Assembly: GCA_900548135.1 (NCBI GenBank)
Contig: URJC01000022.1
Coordinates: 1-16,145, forward strand
Reading direction: 5' to 3'
DNA from: an uncultured Odoribacter sp.
GTDB taxonomy: Bacteria; Bacteroidota; Bacteroidia; Bacteroidales; Marinifilaceae
DNA: 16,145 nucleotides
This document shows positions 1 through 9,600 of this stretch, piece after piece. The notes under the pieces are model-generated. The model had not been told where the DNA came from. It saw only the letters and a program-made list of their open reading frames with translations, and did no database searches. Numbering within the stretch: position 1 is the first letter of the stretch; the number at the start of each line of letters is the position of its first letter. A program made the translations under genes and the position numbers.

Positions 1-952
1 CCGTATCTACTTTGATGGATATACCTTTGGAAGCCAGTTCTTCATTTAGCTGGGCAATTTCTTTACGTACACGGTCGGACAGATCGATTACATTTACCAG
101 TGGTGATTTGGCAATAATACAGGTAATCACCTCTTTACCGTTGACACGGGAATAGGATTCTTCTTCTTTAATCCCGAAATTGATGTCGGCAATATCTTTC
201 AACAAAACCGGACCATTGGCAATGACAATATTTCCCAGGTCCTCTGTCTGTAAATATTCTGCTGTAACATTGACAAAATATCTTTTTACATTTTGATATA
301 CCGAGCCGGCAAAGGTCTTTTCAGACATATTTTTGCTAATCAGTGAGCTGACCTGTGAAGCTGTGATGTTCAGGGCTTTACATTTTTCCTGATCCAATAA
401 GATTTCTATACTTTTTTGCCGGCCTCCTATGACAGTTACTGAGGCGACTCCATCCGTGCTTTCAAGTATAGGAGCAATGTCTGCATCAGTGATATTACGG
501 ACATAATCAATATCATCTTCTCCGAGGATTTGTAGAGTCATGAATTGATCGCTGGCTTTTCCAGTTCCTGCCTTACTGACCTGGACAGTAAATTCTTCTG
601 GCAGAGTCTTAGCCAGGGTTTTGATTTTTTCTTCTAATTTTAAATAAGCGTATTTTGTGTTGGTGTTCTTGGTAAAGGATACACTGGTTCTTGCATTCCG
701 GGTTGATATACGGGTGATGATTTCTTCAACGCCTTCCATGCCGCTGATGACTCCTTCCACCGGTATTACTGCCTGGTTTTCTATATATTTCGGATCTAAA
801 TCGGTTTTCGCATTAACACTTACATTGAGCGAAGGAAATTCCGCATCCGGATAGAGTTCCATCTGTAAGTAGCCGTACGAAAATATCCCCATCATGGTTA
901 AACCAATGAAGATCATTGAGATCAGAACTTTACGTTGTATGAGTTTGTCCAT
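1..952 (-). CDS. RND efflux permease, second of a pair (3' part missing, runs off the window)
   Basis: Inner-membrane proton-driven RND transporter. I translated it by hand from the ATG at 952-950, and the frame stays open to base 1, giving about 317 residues. The start has the family layout: a short cytoplasmic tail (MDKLIQRK), a first membrane helix at about residues 9-29, then ELYPDAEFP, the usual 'ϕxPxxxxP' entry into the periplasmic porter domain. Later segments such as GVASVTVIGGRQ and VLLKDIADINFGI match the porter and docking-domain pattern. The visible part stops before TM2, so the proton-relay helices cannot be judged. It starts 43 bases after the stop of the other RND gene, on the same strand, and no membrane-fusion protein lies between them. 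The pair probably shares one adaptor and one outer-membrane channel. It is truncated by the window edge, not visibly broken. Substrate unknown. Confidence 0.93.
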   Translation of the reverse strand, partial: MDKLIQRKVLISMIFIGLTMMGIFSYGYLQMELYPDAEFPSLNVSVNAKTDLDPKYIENQAVIPVEGVISGMEGVEEIITRISTRNARTSVSFTKNTNTKYAYLKLEEKIKTLAKTLPEEFTVQVSKAGTGKASDQFMTLQILGEDDIDYVRNITDADIAPILESTDGVASVTVIGGRQKSIEILLDQEKCKALNITASQVSSLISKNMSEKTFAGSVYQNVKRYFVNVTAEYLQTEDLGNIVIANGPVLLKDIADINFGIKEEESYSRVNGKEVITCIIAKSPLVNVIDLSDRVRKEIAQLNEELASKGISIKVDT

Positions 953-995
953 AATTTATTTATACTAATATACCCATCTGCCGATGACGCTACCG

Positions 996-3900
996 TTATT
1001 TTTCTTTTTTATCAAAAATATAGTATACACATGGGATCACTACTAATGTCATGATGGTAGAGGTAAATAATCCGCCAATTACAGCTAAAGCCATTGGAGA
1101 ACGGAGTGAAGCTCCTTCACCGAAACCGAAACACATTGGAAGTAAGGCCAGTATGGTTGTTAAGCTGGTCATTATAATAGGCCTGATACGTTGCTGTGCA
1201 GCTGTCTTAACAGCTTCTGTCAAACCGAGACCTGAGGCTTTTAACCGATTGGCAGCATCTACAAGCAGGATAGAGTTATTTACCGCAATACCTGCCAGCA
1301 TAATGATACCGATGAAGGCCATCATATTCAACGAAGCTCCTGTCAGTAAGAAAGCGTAGATACAACCTACTCCTGCCAAAGGGATGGTTAGCAGAATGGT
1401 GAATGGATGGCGCAATGATTCAAATTGTGAAGCCATAACCATATATACCAGGATAATGGATAATAACAAAGCAAATGATAGTCCGTTAAATGATTCTGCG
1501 CGCTTTTCTTCTTCACCCGTAATTTTTGCAGCATATTTGGCAGGGAATTGAATATCTTTTAGCTGTGCTTTGATTTCAGGTGTGACACTTCCCAGGGTAT
1601 ATCCTTTTTCCAGCATTGCTGTTACTTTACCAATACGGTTTTGATTGTTCCGGTTGATTTCCTTGGGAGCAGTCGTGATACTAATTTCAGCAATCTCCCC
1701 CAGACGGTATTTTTTTTCACCCTGTGTAATTTCAACGTTATCAAGTTCGGCCAGGGAAGTTTCCGGTACCCGGATTTCGATGTCAATGGGTTCTCCTTCA
1801 GATTCAAATGTACTGGCAGTTGTTCCGTTCAATTTATTTTTTACCTGGGAAGCTACTGAGGCAATATCGACTCCATAGATACCGCTTTTCAAACGGTCAA
1901 TGGAAATATTGACTTCGGGAGCCCCTTTCTCCATAGAAGTGCGGATATCGTATAAACCTGCGATTGAGGTGATTTTTTCTTTTACTTCATTGCATAATTC
2001 TTCAATTAATTCTAATTCTTCACCTTTGATTTCAATGACAACCGGAGCTCCTTCTGTTCCCAGAATGCTTTGCAGGGCAGATTGTTCTTTTTCGAAAGAA
2101 ATCTCAATACCATCCGGAATAGCATAATTATGATTCAGCTGACTGATGATATAGTCTGCATCTGTTTTAGATTTGCTTTTCAATTTGGTTTTGATTTCTG
2201 CCTGATTTTCTTCTTCCAGCTTACCTCCGCTTTGACTTTCGGTGTTGGAAGGACCAACTTGTGTGAAAATCCATTCCAAATCATCTCCGGCGAGCTCACT
2301 GATCATATTTTCAATAGTTGCTGTAGCATTATCAGTGCTTTGCAACCGGGTTCCCGGTTCCAGAGTGACATAAGTTGAGAATTCTCTGGACTCAGCTTTA
2401 GGCATAAACTCCATGTCCAATAAAGGAATAAGCATATAACTGCCAACAACGAGTAATAGGGCAATCATAACGACGGTATAACGGTGCTTAAGCAGATTTC
2501 CCACAAAGTTGCCATATCCTTTTATTTTTACAGAACCTTGTCCGCTAATGGGTTTGGTTACGTATTTGGAGGCTAACATAGGCATCAGCAGAATAGCAAC
2601 AAATAAAGAAGATATTAGTGAGAAAGATACAGTCCAGGCTTGTTCTTTGAACAATTCTCCGGCAGCCCCCTGGATATATACAATAGGTAAAAATACCACA
2701 ATCGTTGTAAGCGTAGATGAAGTAATGGCGCCTGCAACTTCAGAAGTACCTTTGATGGCGGCTTCTTTCGAAGACAACCCGTTTTCCAAATTTCGATAAA
2801 TATTTTCCATTACGACAATGGCATTGTCTATCAACATACCAGCCCCAAGTGCGAGCCCTCCTAGAGTCATAATGTTGATAGTCAATCCATTAAAATACAT
2901 TAGGTTGAAAGTGGCAATAATAGATACCGGGATGGAGATACTCACAATTAAGGTTGTATTAATACGGCGGAGAAATACATACAACACCAACATGGCCAAC
3001 AGAATACCCATAACGGCAGAATCCTTCACTTCTCCGATTGAAGCTCCGATGAAATCACCCTGATTACTGATGATATTAAATTCATAACCCGGCATGCTTT
3101 TCCGCAGTTCTTCAAGCTTTTCTGTAATATTGTCTACTGCTTTTACGGTGTTGTATTTATTTTCTTTGTAGATACTGATGCTTAAACTACGTTCGCCATT
3201 ATACCGGGCCAGATTTTCAGGATCTTTATTTTTCAGGCTAACATTTGCTACATCTTTTAAATAGACTGGAGCTTTTGTAGTCGAAGATGAGGTATTGGAT
3301 GAAGATTCTGAAGGTGATTTGAAAGCAACAATGATATTTTCAATATCCTCAATGCTTTTCAGTAAGTTGACACCTTTTATCGTATACTGAATTTCATCGT
3401 TTACAATACTTCCCCCGGAAACATTACGGTTCATGCTTTCAATCTTGGAAGCAATAGTTTCTGCTGTCAGGTTGAATGCTTCCAGCATGTATGGGTTGGT
3501 TTTGATTTCAACGTATGCCTGTTCCTGTCCGTTCAGCTGGATATCAGCCACTCCGTCCAGACGCACTAATTCACTGCGCATATAGTTCTCTGCAATCTTC
3601 CGGAGTTCGTTCATATCCTTGATCTCCTTGTGACTCATAGAGATAATCATGACAGGAGTCGCATTAGCATCATAACGTGACACATTTAATGAAGTGATGT
3701 CGGTATTTTGAGAAATTTGCGACATACTTCGCTGTAGATCCAGAAAAGCAGCGTCCATGTCCTGGTCCCAGTCATATTCCACTGTAATGGTAGCTCCTCC
3801 GACTTTGCTGCTGCTGCTCACTTGCTTCACGCCTTCCTGGCGGGCAGCTGTGGATTCAATCCTTTCGACAAATTGTTTTTCAATTTCCTCGGGCGGACGT

Positions 3901-4058
3901 TCGCCGGCTTCTAATTCAATATATAAGGCCGGATTCTTTAAATCGGGAAATAAGTCTGTTCCCAATTTATTATATGAAATGATACCCAGTAGGCACACAC
4001 CCAATGTAATCATCAATACACTGACCGGGTATTTGACTGCAAATTTTGTTATCCCCAT
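996..4058 (-). CDS. RND efflux permease, HAE1-like (complete)
   Basis: At 1020 residues it has the normal RND length and two-fold repeat. TM1 is at about 12-30, then LGTDLFPDLKNP enters the porter domain. TM2-TM6 follow at about 345-500, the second periplasmic domain runs from about 548, and the last helices end near 1015. TM4 carries the motif GAGMLIDNAIVVMENI (residues 405-420). The first acidic residue of AcrB's Asp-Asp proton relay is present (D411), but the second is N412. In TM10 the position of AcrB Lys940 lies in GIAVNNSILLVD (about 923-934) and is Asn. The Arg and Thr of RIRPIIMTS are kept. This Asp-only pattern also occurs in SwrC-like members, so it need not mean inactivity. A Ser/Thr-rich stretch at about 249-262 interrupts the periplasmic part before KAPVYLKDV. 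It starts 26 bases after the membrane-fusion gene. A multidrug or lipid/peptide exporter role is inferred; the substrate cannot be read from the sequence. Confidence 0.95.
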   Translation of the reverse strand: MGITKFAVKYPVSVLMITLGVCLLGIISYNKLGTDLFPDLKNPALYIELEAGERPPEEIEKQFVERIESTAARQEGVKQVSSSSKVGGATITVEYDWDQDMDAAFLDLQRSMSQISQNTDITSLNVSRYDANATPVMIISMSHKEIKDMNELRKIAENYMRSELVRLDGVADIQLNGQEQAYVEIKTNPYMLEAFNLTAETIASKIESMNRNVSGGSIVNDEIQYTIKGVNLLKSIEDIENIIVAFKSPSESSSNTSSSTTKAPVYLKDVANVSLKNKDPENLARYNGERSLSISIYKENKYNTVKAVDNITEKLEELRKSMPGYEFNIISNQGDFIGASIGEVKDSAVMGILLAMLVLYVFLRRINTTLIVSISIPVSIIATFNLMYFNGLTINIMTLGGLALGAGMLIDNAIVVMENIYRNLENGLSSKEAAIKGTSEVAGAITSSTLTTIVVFLPIVYIQGAAGELFKEQAWTVSFSLISSLFVAILLMPMLASKYVTKPISGQGSVKIKGYGNFVGNLLKHRYTVVMIALLLVVGSYMLIPLLDMEFMPKAESREFSTYVTLEPGTRLQSTDNATATIENMISELAGDDLEWIFTQVGPSNTESQSGGKLEEENQAEIKTKLKSKSKTDADYIISQLNHNYAIPDGIEISFEKEQSALQSILGTEGAPVVIEIKGEELELIEELCNEVKEKITSIAGLYDIRTSMEKGAPEVNISIDRLKSGIYGVDIASVASQVKNKLNGTTASTFESEGEPIDIEIRVPETSLAELDNVEITQGEKKYRLGEIAEISITTAPKEINRNNQNRIGKVTAMLEKGYTLGSVTPEIKAQLKDIQFPAKYAAKITGEEEKRAESFNGLSFALLLSIILVYMVMASQFESLRHPFTILLTIPLAGVGCIYAFLLTGASLNMMAFIGIIMLAGIAVNNSILLVDAANRLKASGLGLTEAVKTAAQQRIRPIIMTSLTTILALLPMCFGFGEGASLRSPMALAVIGGLFTSTIMTLVVIPCVYYIFDKKEK

Positions 4059-4084
4059 GATAATTAATGTGCTGATTTTTAGTT

Positions 4085-5143
4085 TTATTTCATTACCTTC
4101 ACTTTGCTCCGGTTACGTAACCATTCATAACCTTTCACAACGATTTTGTCGCCTGGCTCTAAGCCCTTTTCAACTTCGATGAATTTATCGTCACTGATTC
4201 CGGTATGGATCACCTTTTCTTCAGCACTATTCCGGTCTACGGTGTAAACAAGTTTACCTCCGCGGCGGCTTTTAATAATTTCTTTCGGGATAGATAGAAC
4301 AGAGTCTTTCCGTATAGTAACAACGTCGGCTTTTGCGAACATTCCCGGGCGGAGTTTCAATTCCGGGTTGTCAATAATAATGTAACCGGAAAAGGTACGG
4401 GTATCCTCGTTGATTGCCGGTGAGAGCTGAGTCAACACTCCTTTCAGGGTATCTGATTTGATATTGTAATTCGTGATATGTACTTTTTGTCCTACAGCTA
4501 GTTTAGTCAGTGTGTTTTCCGGAAATTGGGTTTCTACATACATTTTACTATAGTCCATTATTCCTGCAATGGCACTTCCTGAAGCAACTTCGACACCCGG
4601 CGTAAAGTAGGGCAGGCTGACAAGTACTCCTTTGAAAGGAGCTTTTATACTCATCTTATCCAGTGTAATATAAGCATTTTCCAAGGCTAACTTGGCGTTG
4701 ATGTAAGAATTTTCGGCGTTATTGACATCTTTTTGGGTTGCCCCTCCTTTTTCGAATAATATTTTTTGTCCTTCCCACTCTTTTTCTGTAATCTGGATTT
4801 GTAGTTTTTTACTTTCTAATTGAACATTATTTTCGTATTCTTTATTTTCCAGGCGTACAATAGTAGCTCCGGCTTCAACAATATCACCCAGTTGATAGGG
4901 CCGCCCGGTCTTCGGGTTTTTCTGAAGGTAATAGGCCCCGTTGGTTTCAGATTTTAGCTCAATCGTTTTAGCAGCTTTTGCTGTTCCTGTAGTTGTAATA
5001 TATTCTTCTATATTTCTGAATTGTACTTCTTCGATCCATACAGGAGTTGTCGTTTCAGATGTAGAATTATTCCGATTATTGTTGCAGGAAAACAGTATTA
5101 GTCCTAAAGAAACAATTCCGGTAATCTTTAAGTAAGTGTTCAT
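4085..5143 (-). CDS. RND-associated membrane-fusion (adaptor) lipoprotein
   Basis: Periplasmic adaptor of 352 residues, normal for the HlyD/AcrA family, expected to join the RND pump to the TolC-like channel. The N-terminus is a lipoprotein signal: a charged start, a hydrophobic run, and lipobox LFSC with the lipidated cysteine at residue 20. An Asn/Ser/Thr-rich linker (NNNRNNSTSETTTP) follows. Next come the first half of the lipoyl/barrel-sandwich domain (GTAKAAKTIELKSE and YQLGDIVEAGATIVRLEN), a short alpha-hairpin (about 105-165, with KKLQIQITEKEWEGQK), the second half (MSIKAPFKGVLVSLPYFTPG), a beta-barrel (LRPGMFAKADV) and a membrane-proximal domain (IEVEKGLEPGDKIVVKG). The short hairpin is usual for RND adaptors. 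It lies between the TolC-family gene (53-base gap) and the RND gene (26-base gap), so it probably serves both RND proteins. Confidence 0.94.
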   Translation of the reverse strand: MNTYLKITGIVSLGLILFSCNNNRNNSTSETTTPVWIEEVQFRNIEEYITTTGTAKAAKTIELKSETNGAYYLQKNPKTGRPYQLGDIVEAGATIVRLENKEYENNVQLESKKLQIQITEKEWEGQKILFEKGGATQKDVNNAENSYINAKLALENAYITLDKMSIKAPFKGVLVSLPYFTPGVEVASGSAIAGIMDYSKMYVETQFPENTLTKLAVGQKVHITNYNIKSDTLKGVLTQLSPAINEDTRTFSGYIIIDNPELKLRPGMFAKADVVTIRKDSVLSIPKEIIKSRRGGKLVYTVDRNSAEEKVIHTGISDDKFIEVEKGLEPGDKIVVKGYEWLRNRSKVKVMK

Positions 5144-5196
5144 GGTATTTTTGTTTACTTGTTAGCGTTATTTGATAATTGGATGAAAATTATGAT

Positions 5197-6660
5197 TTAT
5201 TTCAGTAAATTCACTGGTAAATAAGATTTATTGGTTTCAAAATCCCAAAGCGTCTGGATTTTTAAATTCAGTAATTCCAGTTTGTAACTGATAATAGCAT
5301 TCGTATAAGCTTGTTTGGCACTGGTTAACTGGGTCTGGTATTGTTGTAATTCCATACCGGTAAGATTACCGTTCCGGTATTTCTCCAGGTTAATTTCATA
5401 AGTATGTTCTGCGTTTTCAATACTTTTCTTCTTGATTTCGATCTGGCGGATTAAAGTTGGGAGATTACGGCAGATTTTACGTACTTCCAGGGTGATATCC
5501 TTTTTTTGTTCATCTAATCCGATTTGATTGGATTCCATAGCCAGTTCACTTGATTTTACTCTGGCTTTTTTAGCTCCCCAGTCGAAAATGGGAATGGTTA
5601 AACTGACTCCGATTTGTTCGTTGTCGGTTGGGTTATCATACATATTATTCATTTTTTCACCAAGGGCATCCAGGCCAACTCTGGCAGTAATACTACCTTT
5701 AAATTCGTTGGCTGCTTTTGCCTTTATAATGGAAAAAACGTCTTCTTCCAAAGTGATTTGTTTCTGACGGATTTCCATCCGTTGGCTTAAGGCATATTTA
5801 ACAGCCTCTTCCTGATTCACATCTACAGTGACAATATCAGTATTTGGCAGTACCATGATATCTTCATCCAGTGAAATACCCAATAATTGTTTGAAATTGT
5901 CTTTGGTATTTTCGTAATTGATTTCGGCAGAATAAACAGAGGATTCGCTGGTAGCTAAGTTGACTTCAGCCTGGTACAATTCTTCTTTTGCAATTAATCC
6001 GGCTTCGACTTTATTTTTGATGATTTCATAATTTTGTTTCTGATTGTTGTATTCATCTTTGGCCGTATTCAAGTCCTTTTGTTTCTGATAAACATCGTAA
6101 AACGAAGAGGTAACGTTTTTTTCTATGTTTAACTCTTGAAGGGCATAACTGATTTTTGCGTTCTCCAGAGAATATTCCAGCTCTTTCAGTTCCATCTTTG
6201 TTTTATTGTAGGTGAATAAAGGCTGTTCAACCCGTAATGAAATATTGTGGTTGTAAGACGTATTTTTACCCCCTGACGTCCTATTGGAAGCGTCTTGCCA
6301 GGAAAAATCATTATACAAAGATATTTTTCCATCAGTCCATTTGATGGGTTGCTGAATACCAAAAGAAGCCGAGGAGGTCATGTTTTCGTTGGCAAACCAT
6401 TTACTGTTATAACTGTCATATTGGTTGTTACGGGTATAATTAAACGGATTAACGTCCAGAGAAAACTGGGATTTCAAAGATGCGTTCTGGGCTTTTAGGT
6501 TTAATTGCCTTTGTTCCAAACTGAGTTTGCTTTGTATCAATGAAGGACTGTGTTCGAAAGCAATGTTCAATGCTTTCTCTAGTGTCAGGATTTCCTGGGC
6601 TCCGGAATAACTGATTCCGCATACGATCAGGAGTGCAACGGCCAGTGTGTGTTTAAACAT
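5197..6660 (-). CDS. TolC-family outer-membrane efflux channel
   Basis: At 487 residues it fits the outer-membrane efflux protein (OEP) family. A Sec signal peptide is visible (MFKHTLAVALLIVCG...), with likely cleavage after SGA, near residue 21. The mature protein opens with ILTLEKALNIAFEHSPSL, the usual first helix of OEP repeat 1. Long coiled-coil helices with heptad-like patterns follow (about 200-265, ending KDNFKQLLGI). A second repeat has EEAVKYALSQRMEIRQKQ as its first helix and ENAEHTYEINLEKYRNGN before its last long helix. VSLTIPIFDWGAKKARVKSSE is the typical strand and turn leading into a helix. The 32-base gap from the permease gene upstream and the 53-base gap to the adaptor downstream suggest one transcript. 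Three copies would form the exit duct across the outer membrane for the RND pumps, and possibly for the ABC part. Confidence 0.94.
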   Translation of the reverse strand: MFKHTLAVALLIVCGISYSGAQEILTLEKALNIAFEHSPSLIQSKLSLEQRQLNLKAQNASLKSQFSLDVNPFNYTRNNQYDSYNSKWFANENMTSSASFGIQQPIKWTDGKISLYNDFSWQDASNRTSGGKNTSYNHNISLRVEQPLFTYNKTKMELKELEYSLENAKISYALQELNIEKNVTSSFYDVYQKQKDLNTAKDEYNNQKQNYEIIKNKVEAGLIAKEELYQAEVNLATSESSVYSAEINYENTKDNFKQLLGISLDEDIMVLPNTDIVTVDVNQEEAVKYALSQRMEIRQKQITLEEDVFSIIKAKAANEFKGSITARVGLDALGEKMNNMYDNPTDNEQIGVSLTIPIFDWGAKKARVKSSELAMESNQIGLDEQKKDITLEVRKICRNLPTLIRQIEIKKKSIENAEHTYEINLEKYRNGNLTGMELQQYQTQLTSAKQAYTNAIISYKLELLNLKIQTLWDFETNKSYLPVNLLK

Positions 6661-6692
6661 ATTATTTCTGTTTTATCGATTATTCATATTTA

Positions 6693-9600
6693 TTATTCAT
6701 CTGCCAGGGTAAACTTAACAGCATCTGCGATCACGTAGTCCCCGGATACTTTATCTGTCAGTACAATTTTTGCTGTGCCTTTGGGAATATAGTAATTGCC
6801 GAGTGAAATCCAGCCAGCATCTTCTTGTTCTAAATCCAGGGTAACTGATTCTTTTTCCTGTTCATATTGGATCAGGTAGGTCTGGTTACGTTCTATTTTT
6901 TCACGTCCCCTGCGTCGGTCTCTGAAAGCCATCATTCCACTCATCTTGGGATTCCATATAGCCACTTCATAGTAACCATCTTTCGGTAGTTCTGCTTCCC
7001 ATTCTACCGAATTATTCCCGCTTCCTTTTTTCTTATATACTGCAGAATTGATAGTTTCTCCATAACAATAGTCTGCAGCTATGGCTGTCCATTTGGAAGG
7101 CATCCGCCAGGGCATGAAATTTTTATATTTTTCTTCGTCCGGTTTCTGGAACAAATCTTTTAATTTGTGCCGGGTATTTGATTCCAGTGTTTTAAAATTA
7201 CCATCTTCGTTATCCACAATGATTTCTTTGGGATTAGATTTGAAGAGTGCGGGATCAATAGGAAAAGTTCCGGCAATGGTATCCGAGATGGTATTATCGA
7301 TTTTGGAGAAACTAAACATGTGCGCAGTCGGCAGATTATGCGATATATTTGTGTTGATATTAACCCCTGCCGGTCGTTCGTCCACAATCAATTTGATTTC
7401 ACGGGCTTGGTGGTTTGGAATGATATATGTTTCCGAGGTATTTTCCGATGAACCGGAATTGCCACCTCCCCGGCGTCCGCCTCCTCTGAAATCTCCGCCT
7501 TGTTGTACTTCAGCTGTGATAATGGCATCTACATCTGAAGGATTATTTACTTTAAATTTGATTTGATATTTGGTAACCTCGTCTATAACGACTTGATTTG
7601 CATCCACATCTTTGATAAAGACTGTGGGAGAGTGGTCTTCGGTATACCAATTTTTCAGAAATGGGTTGAGGTCAATGCCATAACGTTCTTCGAACTCATT
7701 TTTGAAGGTTTCAAAAGGGATGTCTTTGAATTTATATTTTTCAAAGAATTCTTTTAGAAATTCCGTGAAATATTCCGGAGGTATCTGGGTATATACATAA
7801 TTTTTGAAAGCATTACTTTTCAGTTTTAATAATTCATAGAAGATTTCCGGTTTCAGGTCTTTGTCTGAAAGGGCTGTTTGAAAACTATGGTCTTCCAGAT
7901 AGAGATTTGCCCGTTGCTGGTCATTAATGATTCCACCCCACATCCTGAATCTGCCTCTGCTGTTTGTCGTATTTTGTATGGTATTGATGACAACGTCCAG
8001 TACCGGATATTCATCAGAGAACATAAAACTAGTGTAGGCAAAAAACAAAGGAGCGATGTTAAATGGATTCACATATTTGGAAGAATTCCAGCCATATTGG
8101 ATATTTTCATCTGTGAAAGTAGAGGTGATGAAACGTCTGAAGTTCATAATTGTCATTTCAGTCTCATCCGGAGCTCCCTGATCGTGCCGTCTCCATTGCT
8201 GGCTTCTGTATTTTTCTGCTGCAAAGTCGGTAGTGAGGGTTGCACCCCGTTCCGGAATAAAGATGATTTCCGGCATGACATTTTCTGTATACCCTTTCCA
8301 GTTGCGTATATAACTGGTATATTGCACTGGAGTTTCTGCCATTACAAATTTTGTAAAAGGATAATCACGGCCTTTGGCAATTTCGATATCATTTTTAATT
8401 TCTTGGATAACAGCAGGTAAAGTGTCATTGAGTTTAGTGAAGTATTGTGAAAAATAATCATGTCCTTTAAAATAAAGAATTTCATAGGTGACTGAATCTA
8501 CTTGCAGCGATTTTTTATCATAGTCTGCAATGGTCAGGCTGATACCTGGTAAGGCATGATTATTTGTGAATATGGTTTTATCCCCTTCTTTTCTGCTATT
8601 GCCTTGGGATAAAACAGTTTTATCTCCGGTGTTGGCTACTGTTAAAGTATAATCTGTAAAATTTTTTTTCAAATTGTAAGGTGCACTGGGATTGACAGGG
8701 GCAACACTGACAGGATACCACAAACATTCGGGAGTCAGTAAAGTGAATTTATCTTCCAGCCAGGCATATCGTTTCCCGAAGCGGTAAAATTTCTCCGGTA
8801 TTTTGGTGTCAAGGTAATCTTTTTCCAAAACATCTGTATAGCAAATGGTTTCGTTGATACCTCCATTATAGTTTAAGGTGAGTGCTAATTCTTCATTGCT
8901 CCCGAGAGTTTTATGAATAAGGATGACTTGGTTCTCCCGCGTAAAAGAAAGTGAATTTCCATTACTTTCAATAATACCGGACACCTGGAGGGAGGGGTTT
9001 AGATATAGGATGATTTTATCTAATGGAGCAGGATGGTTATTTACTATTTTGAGAACACTTTTTCCGTCCATTTTTTTCCCTTGTGGTATAATAGTCAGGT
9101 CGTGAACGGATATATTGACATGATTCTCTGAAGCATATTTACTGAAGGTTTCAATATAGTTGTTACGAAGATTTAATTGATGATGATAATGAAGAACATA
9201 AAGTGTTCCGGCTGTAAAAGCAGCTAATACCAAGCACCCTCCCAGGGTGTGGACGATAATTATTTTCCAGGGTTTATGCGGCAGACGTTTTACCAAAGCT
9301 ATTGTGAAGCTGATCAAACCAATTCCTGCGAATAGGTAAATAAGTCGTTGGAGCAGGAATAGTTTTAAGTCAGCATGACCTGTTACATCAGAGAAAATAC
9401 TTGGAATATTCACTCCGAAGAAATCAAAAACCCCATAAAGGGAGTCTGATAAATAGAAAAAAATGGTCCCGATAATACCCAGCATGACAATGAATGTCAC
9501 TGCCTGATTTTTTAAGAGACACATGACAGTAAATGATAATCCCAGAACAAATAGTAAGGAAGGAAAAGAGATTGTCAGTAAATAGAATAGGTAGGGAAAC

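Noticed and set aside
1..952. A broken or pseudogenised second RND gene.
   Set aside because: Hand translation is open from the ATG to the window edge and follows the RND pattern; it is only cut by the window.
3757..4182. A 141-codon plus-strand frame across the RND/adaptor junction.
   Set aside because: It is antisense to two clear genes, with no recognisable motif.
7081..7566. A 161-codon plus-strand open frame opposite the permease gene.
   Set aside because: It is antisense to a well-supported coding region and has no recognisable domain or start signal; it is a shadow frame.
7878..8420. A 180-codon plus-strand open frame opposite the permease gene.
   Set aside because: It is antisense to the permease coding region, has no family resemblance, and has a composition expected of a reverse reading.
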